Assembly (NCBI RefSeq): GCF_013009555.1
Contig: NZ_CP046176.1
Location: 3,999,501-4,063,500 of the forward strand
DNA from: Phocaeicola dorei
GTDB taxonomy: Bacteria > Bacteroidota > Bacteroidia > Bacteroidales > Bacteroidaceae
Length of the DNA: 64,000 bases
Direction of reading: 5' to 3'
Each line of letters begins with the position of its first letter. The stretch's first letter is position 1. The notes under the pieces were generated by a model that was not told where the DNA came from, did no database searches, and was given only the letters and a program-made list of their open reading frames with translations. A program made the translations under genes and the position numbers. This document shows positions 59,639-64,000 of the stretch, in pieces.

Positions 59639-61282
59639 TTACTTTAAAAAATCTTTTAACGGACAGTCCGTAGCTTTCAGCCCGTCAGCAATACTCCGGG
59701 CATTCATACGGGCACCTTTCAAAGAGGTATGGGTATGGTCATGATTGAAATACGTTCCTACTACACGCAAACCTTGATTGTATCCCATATCTTGGAGCTT
59801 GTCTCCTGATATTTTATTCAAATCTATAAAATAAGCCCCGGCCGCTTCTGCCGCTTCACGCGTCCATTTACCAAAAGAATTTGTATTGCGCTCTATCTCA
59901 CCATTATCAAACTTATTGCGGGGTGTATGACTCAGGACAATAGGAACAGCTCCCTTTTCTTTTACATCCATAATAAACTTACGCAAATACCAGCCGAAAG
60001 AATAAACCACTTGATAGCTGCCGGTTTTCTCCATTTTGAAGACCTTGCTTTCATTTCCTGAACCGGGTAATTCCGCACGCGCTTTCCCTGTGTTTATGTC
60101 ACCTGCATCATTATGTCCGAATTGTATCAAAACAAAATCTCCCGGCTGAAGTGCATGATAGATTTTATCCCAACGCCCTTCATCTAAATAAGTACGCGCA
60201 CTGCGGCCCGCTTTCGCATGATTCTCTACAGAAATTCTTTCTGTGTCAAACAGTTCGTGAATAACACTTCCCCATCCCCACATGCCATTTTCATCTTTAT
60301 CAGTATTCTTCACTGTACTGTCTCCCACCGTAAACAATACAGGATTCCCCTTTTTACGGGTAGCCCCCGTAACCGTATCTTTTTCTACCGGTTTCAAATA
60401 ACGCGCCAGTTCCAACCCCTTATAATTACGGATTCCTTCGGCTGCAGATTCTGCATTGACACGCGCGCCAAAAGCACTTGTGTGAATACGGTCCAGATAG
60501 AACATATACTTTACTTTTTCTTTGCCGAATTTCTCAAATTTGCGTGCCGAGATATCATTCAGATCAATAAAAGGAATTCTCGCTTTTTTAGCTACCTGCT
60601 TCGCCCATAATCCAAATGTCTGATTCACCCGGGTAATAATAGTGCTGTCTGCATCTTCCCAAGCGTTACGAGGAGTCAGAGACATCAAAACAGGATAAGC
60701 ACCTTTTTTCTTCACATCATGAATAAAACGACGCATATATTCCCCATACGTATATACGGTTTCTTTTGCTCCTGTCTCTTTAATAGTCACATTCAGACTG
60801 TCTTTGCCAATTCCCGGAATAGAGGCACGGGCACGGCCACTATCGTACGGACCATTGTCATTATGCCCCAATTCTATGATAACCCAGTCACCTTTACGAA
60901 CTCCTTTCAAGACATCAGGCCATAACCGGTTATAAAAAGTACGGCTACTGGTTCCTCCCAATGCGTGATTTTCAACAGTTATCTTATTTTCATCAAAATA
61001 CTCGTGTTCAAAATATCCCCATCCCCATTGACCGTTATTTCCATTGCCCAAAGTACCGGTACGCATCGTTGAATTTCCAACAAGGAACAACACCGGATTA
61101 TCCCCTTTCCGGCTAGAACCTGAAACAGGACGGGCAGAACGCGCCACATTTAAACTATCAAGCGTATTATCAACGACTTGGTTCACATCCTTCATCGGAG
61201 CAGCTATTTTATTTTGAGCATGTGCTCCCAATCCTACTCCGGCAGCTAACAAAAAGCATAAACAAAGTTTATTTCCTTTCAT
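59639..61282 (-). CDS. Tandem CE12 rhamnogalacturonan acetylesterase (two SGNH domains)
   Basis: A 547-residue exported protein (signal ends GAHAQ) with two SGNH/GDSL esterase domains. Domain 1 (about 62-295) has GNST (Asn70, Ser71) in place of GDST, GHND at 139-142 and DRIH (Asp264, His267). Domain 2 (about 312-545) has GDST (Asp321, Ser322), GHND at 389-392 and DHTH (Asp515, His518). Both triads look complete except for the Asp to Asn change in the first GDS. These esterases deacetylate RG-I so lyases can act. The gene abuts the PL26-like gene and has a -7 box at 61326-61333. Confidence 0.9.
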   Translation of the reverse strand: MKGNKLCLCFLLAAGVGLGAHAQNKIAAPMKDVNQVVDNTLDSLNVARSARPVSGSSRKGDNPVLFLVGNSTMRTGTLGNGNNGQWGWGYFEHEYFDENKITVENHALGGTSSRTFYNRLWPDVLKGVRKGDWVIIELGHNDNGPYDSGRARASIPGIGKDSLNVTIKETGAKETVYTYGEYMRRFIHDVKKKGAYPVLMSLTPRNAWEDADSTIITRVNQTFGLWAKQVAKKARIPFIDLNDISARKFEKFGKEKVKYMFYLDRIHTSAFGARVNAESAAEGIRNYKGLELARYLKPVEKDTVTGATRKKGNPVLFTVGDSTVKNTDKDENGMWGWGSVIHELFDTERISVENHAKAGRSARTYLDEGRWDKIYHALQPGDFVLIQFGHNDAGDINTGKARAELPGSGNESKVFKMEKTGSYQVVYSFGWYLRKFIMDVKEKGAVPIVLSHTPRNKFDNGEIERNTNSFGKWTREAAEAAGAYFIDLNKISGDKLQDMGYNQGLRVVGTYFNHDHTHTSLKGARMNARSIADGLKATDCPLKDFLK

Positions 61283-61325
61283 GACATTTATAGTGTTTTT
61301 CTTTTATTGCATTTCAAATCTTTCA

Positions 61326-61400
61326 CAAAAATAAGATGAACGAACAAACCGGAGAATAGAAATTCATTCATTTTCCTGTTTATTCGTTCAACCAATAGTA
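61326..61400 (-). promoter_or_regulatory. Promoter -7 box (TATTTTTG) and dyad before CE12
   Basis: Minus-strand TATTTTTG (61326-61333) matches TAnnTTTG 44 bases before the CE12 start. Upstream lies a wide dyad (TGAACGAA near 61336 with TTCGTTCA near 61383) that could bind a dimeric regulator. The 147-base gap separates the CE12/PL26-like pair from PL11. Confidence 0.4.
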
Positions 61401-61429
61401 CATATATCCTAATCAGAGTAGCGACAAGG

Positions 61430-63274
61430 CTAGAAACTAGAGTGCGGCGGTTGGTTATACGCTACATTCTGCCAAGCTATCGCCAACCTGTACTGACGGT
61501 CATTCATCCATGTGGCACGTCTGTCCACAGCCGGTATGGTAGTAGAATAAATACGTAATTCTGTCTGGTCTTCGGAGGCCCAAATAACCTCTTCCCGCCA
61601 ATCTCCTAAAATATCACCCGACAAACACGGATTACCTTTTGTTCCATTATTGGAAACAACTCTCTCGGCTTTCAATAATAAATCTGTACTTTCCGTATTC
61701 CAATTCCATTTACTGATGGAAACATGATCCAGTAGTTCCGCTAAGGGATCGGCATCCCAATAAATGGTAAAATTGCAGGAGTCAGGCTTTCTATTACTGA
61801 TTATTTCTCCGGTATCCCCTCTTCTCAAACCTCCTATGTTGCACCAACACTCTGCTCCATCATAACGCGGATCAATATCGGCAGCTACTCCACGACCGGC
61901 ATCTTGTCCCAAACCATCCTGCCAGATAATTTCTCCGGTCGCTCCATCAAACATAGCTACGGCAGGAGTACGCTTTACAATTTCATTATCGCCTTCATTT
62001 TCATGCACGCCAAAAACCTGCATACCTTGACGGGAAGGAATAAAACGTCCGGCATGTAAAGCATCCCCGTGACGCAAGCCCGTAGTAAACAGTCCTTTAC
62101 CATCATGGTCTACAGTCATAGCCCCCACGCAGATTTCATCACAACCATCACCATCAAAATCCGCTACGGTCACACTATGATTTCCCATGCCCGAATAGGC
62201 CTCCCAACCCGGTGCCGCACTATCAAAAGTCCATGTATGTTTCAATGCCCCGTTTGTAAAAGTCCATGCAGCCACCACCGTCCGTCCGTACCATCCTCTT
62301 ACCATGACAGGTGAAGGAGTTTTTCCATCCAGAAAAGCTACTCCAGCTGTAAAACGGTCTGAACGACCACCAGTATTGTCATTACCACAATTACCACCGA
62401 CACCTCCCCAACCATCCAAGGGATAACGGGTTGGAATATATTCTTTCGAATCCAGTTCTTTTCCAGTACGTCCCTCAAAAACCGTGAGGTATTCCGGGCC
62501 ATTTACTATCTTACCATACGTAGGACTTTTTTTATCCCATGTCCTCCAGTCGGCTTGGGCATCTCCTATCCGATGTCCCAGTCCGTCGACAGTACCATCT
62601 CCTGTCTTACAACAGATTTCCGCACATCCATCTCCATCAAAATCAAAGACCAGGAAATTAGTAGTGGCTGCTCCGGAACGTACATTCGGTCCCAAATCAA
62701 TACGCCACAATCTTGTTCCATCCATTTTATATGCATCCAAATAGGTATTACCGGTAAAGCCACGTTGTGGCGGTCGCTTTGAATTAGAAGGAAACCATTT
62801 TAAAATAATCTCATACTCTCCATCACCATCCAGATCACCTACACTACAATCATTAGCTGTATAAGTGAATGATTCACCTGCTATTTCTCCGTCTTCCGGT
62901 TTACAAACAGGAACACTTAAATAAGGATTCCGTTCCTCTCCTTTCAGACGGGTCCAGATAGCGACTTCCCCGGTAGTTGCTTTTAAAGTCCAACGATTAT
63001 CCACCGTATAATCAACCGTACGGTCTAAAAAATCGGAAGTCCGATCTATCGGTTCTTTATTTAATTTCACCTCCGCACCTCCACCGGAACTACGGTATAA
63101 ATCAAATTGTAATCCGGCTGCATCCTCCAAGGTCATGCGCCAGCTAAAATACATTCCATCCTCTGTAGGAATTCCAATCAATCCTCTTGAAAGCTTTTCT
63201 CCACTGTAAGGTTGGGAAAAAGCGAATATGCTTCCGACAAGCAGAAGCATATTCATCATAATCCAATGTTTCAT
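61430..63274 (-). CDS. PL11 rhamnogalacturonan lyase (second copy)
   Basis: A 614-residue exported lyase with the same PL11 blocks as the gene at 35826: SRGLIGIPTEDGMYFSWR, SVGDLDGDGEYEIILKWFPSNS, repeated DxDGDG calcium sites, GMGNHSVTVADFDGDG and CLSGDILGDWREEV. It ends at NVAYNQPPHSSF, about 15 residues earlier than the other copy, which continues past NVAYNQP with GFYFGPD. It may have lost a short tail; activity is still likely since the barrel is complete. Two PL11 in one region often mean endo and exo variants; which is which cannot be told here. Confidence 0.93.
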   Translation of the reverse strand: MKHWIMMNMLLLVGSIFAFSQPYSGEKLSRGLIGIPTEDGMYFSWRMTLEDAAGLQFDLYRSSGGGAEVKLNKEPIDRTSDFLDRTVDYTVDNRWTLKATTGEVAIWTRLKGEERNPYLSVPVCKPEDGEIAGESFTYTANDCSVGDLDGDGEYEIILKWFPSNSKRPPQRGFTGNTYLDAYKMDGTRLWRIDLGPNVRSGAATTNFLVFDFDGDGCAEICCKTGDGTVDGLGHRIGDAQADWRTWDKKSPTYGKIVNGPEYLTVFEGRTGKELDSKEYIPTRYPLDGWGGVGGNCGNDNTGGRSDRFTAGVAFLDGKTPSPVMVRGWYGRTVVAAWTFTNGALKHTWTFDSAAPGWEAYSGMGNHSVTVADFDGDGCDEICVGAMTVDHDGKGLFTTGLRHGDALHAGRFIPSRQGMQVFGVHENEGDNEIVKRTPAVAMFDGATGEIIWQDGLGQDAGRGVAADIDPRYDGAECWCNIGGLRRGDTGEIISNRKPDSCNFTIYWDADPLAELLDHVSISKWNWNTESTDLLLKAERVVSNNGTKGNPCLSGDILGDWREEVIWASEDQTELRIYSTTIPAVDRRATWMNDRQYRLAIAWQNVAYNQPPHSSF

Positions 63275-63380
63275 CTAACAATTTATAAAACCTTAATACA
63301 AGCGGGGAGTTTCCCCGCCTATCTACTAAAAAAAGAAACTCCTGTCTATCAATCTTTACCTCTAAAAAATATCCACATCT

Positions 63381-64000
63381 CTATTGCCACAAATTCTCTT
63401 TAAACTCGATTTCAACAATGCGTAACTCGTGATTAGTTTTATCGCCATTTTTTGCCTTAAACAAGTCTAATTCACCTGCGGCAGGAGCAGCAACTTCTAC
63501 AATTTGTCCGAAACCGTCACCTTCCTTGCTGGCACCTTTCAAACGAATGGTTATCTCATTTGTCAATACAGGTTTTACATTCAGGTGGATATACCCCAAA
63601 CTTTTTTCAGTCTCACCACTCCAAATCAGTTCATCACCTGCATATATTTCCAAAGGATAGCTGCGCAAACGCCAACCGGTAAGTTTCATACAAATTTCAT
63701 CCACACGGGCCGCACGTTCCAAACTATAAGTTATCCATGCACTGTTCAGTCTGCCATCATTCTTCCATTCACTCAATTCATTATCATCGAAACTTTTTAT
63801 CACTTCATCCTGATTGGCTCCGGCAACCGCCGATAAGATATTCACATCGACTTTCGTATCCTTGTAAGAAGGAGTCAACGGAGTTTCTCCACGGGTCAGC
63901 CTGCCCTCCAGTTCATCTCCCGGAATATAGTTACTCAAGCCATTCTTCACTTCAACAGGTGCAGAAGAAAGACTGATTTCGGCAGATTGCAATCCATCAG
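63381..64000 (-). CDS. C-terminal part of a large exported glycosidase, probably GH2 (cut by window edge)
   Basis: An open frame of 206 codons running off the window end at 64000; the start lies beyond it. The visible part contains a segment like the end of GH2 beta-galactosidases (DGLQSAEISLSS then VEVKNGLSNYIPG) followed by a C-terminal discoidin-like domain (about the last 150 residues; FDDNELSEWKNDG, AWITYSLERAARVDEICMKLTGW). It follows the PL11 gene in the direction opposite to transcription, upstream by 106 bases, and could be in the same operon. Family is uncertain because the catalytic part is outside. Confidence 0.5.
   Translation of the reverse strand, partial: DGLQSAEISLSSAPVEVKNGLSNYIPGDELEGRLTRGETPLTPSYKDTKVDVNILSAVAGANQDEVIKSFDDNELSEWKNDGRLNSAWITYSLERAARVDEICMKLTGWRLRSYPLEIYAGDELIWSGETEKSLGYIHLNVKPVLTNEITIRLKGASKEGDGFGQIVEVAAPAAGELDLFKAKNGDKTNHELRIVEIEFKENLWQ

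Noticed and set aside
63302..63317. GCGGGGA/TTCCCCGC hairpin before the PL11 gene
   Set aside because: Short two-base loop and no T-run on either strand; no basis for calling it a terminator or operator.

Overview
The window looks like chromosomal DNA from a gut Bacteroidaceae species (Bacteroides or Phocaeicola). The evidence is several SusC/SusD pairs, hybrid two-component regulators with AraC output, FecR/ECF sigma pairs, many exported carbohydrate-active enzymes, low-to-moderate GC, and -7 boxes of the Bacteroides form TAnnTTTG. No phage, transposase or CRISPR array was seen.

Layout. (1) 1-18076, almost all on the minus strand, is a polysaccharide utilisation region. It holds a SusD start (cut by the window edge), a SusC, an ECF sigma factor with no FecR beside it, a propeller/Y_Y_Y/AraC membrane regulator with no kinase, a heparinase II/III-type lyase, an alpha/beta hydrolase, a plus-strand GH3 gene cut off mid-gene, a GH97-like N-terminal stub, an ECF sigma gene with an in-frame stop, a GH88 unsaturated uronyl hydrolase, and a second propeller/AraC regulator split in two at an A-run. 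The lyase plus GH88 pairing suggests a uronic-acid-containing glycan; this is inference. (2) 18231-29591 is a housekeeping island: two tandem tRNA-Met(CAU), a START-like protein, an LptF/G permease, ribBA, an aspartate aminotransferase, a 2[4Fe-4S] ferredoxin, an operon of a split 5'-nucleotidase plus a GH3/serine-hydrolase fusion, ribosomal protein L19, and a small membrane protein. (3) 29679-55120 is a large pectin (rhamnogalacturonan-I) locus. It has a full HTCS regulator, then (in transcription order from 53265 down to 34047) SusC with an STN domain, SusD, a PL10-like lyase, two paralogous unclassified six-hairpin-like lipoproteins, GH115, GH28, PL11, GH105 and L-rhamnose mutarotase. FecR lies just upstream of SusC and an ECF sigma factor is divergent from it. 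(4) 55121-56320 is 1.2 kb without a convincing gene; it holds a large imperfect inverted repeat enclosing four tandem 21-23 bp repeats. (5) 56321-64000 is a second rhamnogalacturonan block: PL26-like lyase with a lectin-like N-terminus, tandem CE12 acetylesterase, a second PL11, and the end of a probable GH2 enzyme.

How it works together: SusC/SusD pairs would bind and import oligosaccharides. CE12 removes acetyl groups, PL11 and PL26-like lyases cut the GalA-Rha backbone, GH105 removes the unsaturated GalA, GH28 and GH115 act on uronic acids, and RhaM interconverts rhamnose anomers for uptake into metabolism. The HTCS, the FecR/sigma pair and the kinase-less AraC membrane proteins are the likely switches.

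The most unusual points are the two kinase-less membrane-tethered AraC sensors (one split at an A5 run), the degraded 11.8-13.8 kb segment where GH3 and GH97-like fragments meet tail to tail next to an interrupted sigma factor, the paired unclassified six-hairpin-like lipoproteins, and the fold-back element at 55.4-56.2 kb.
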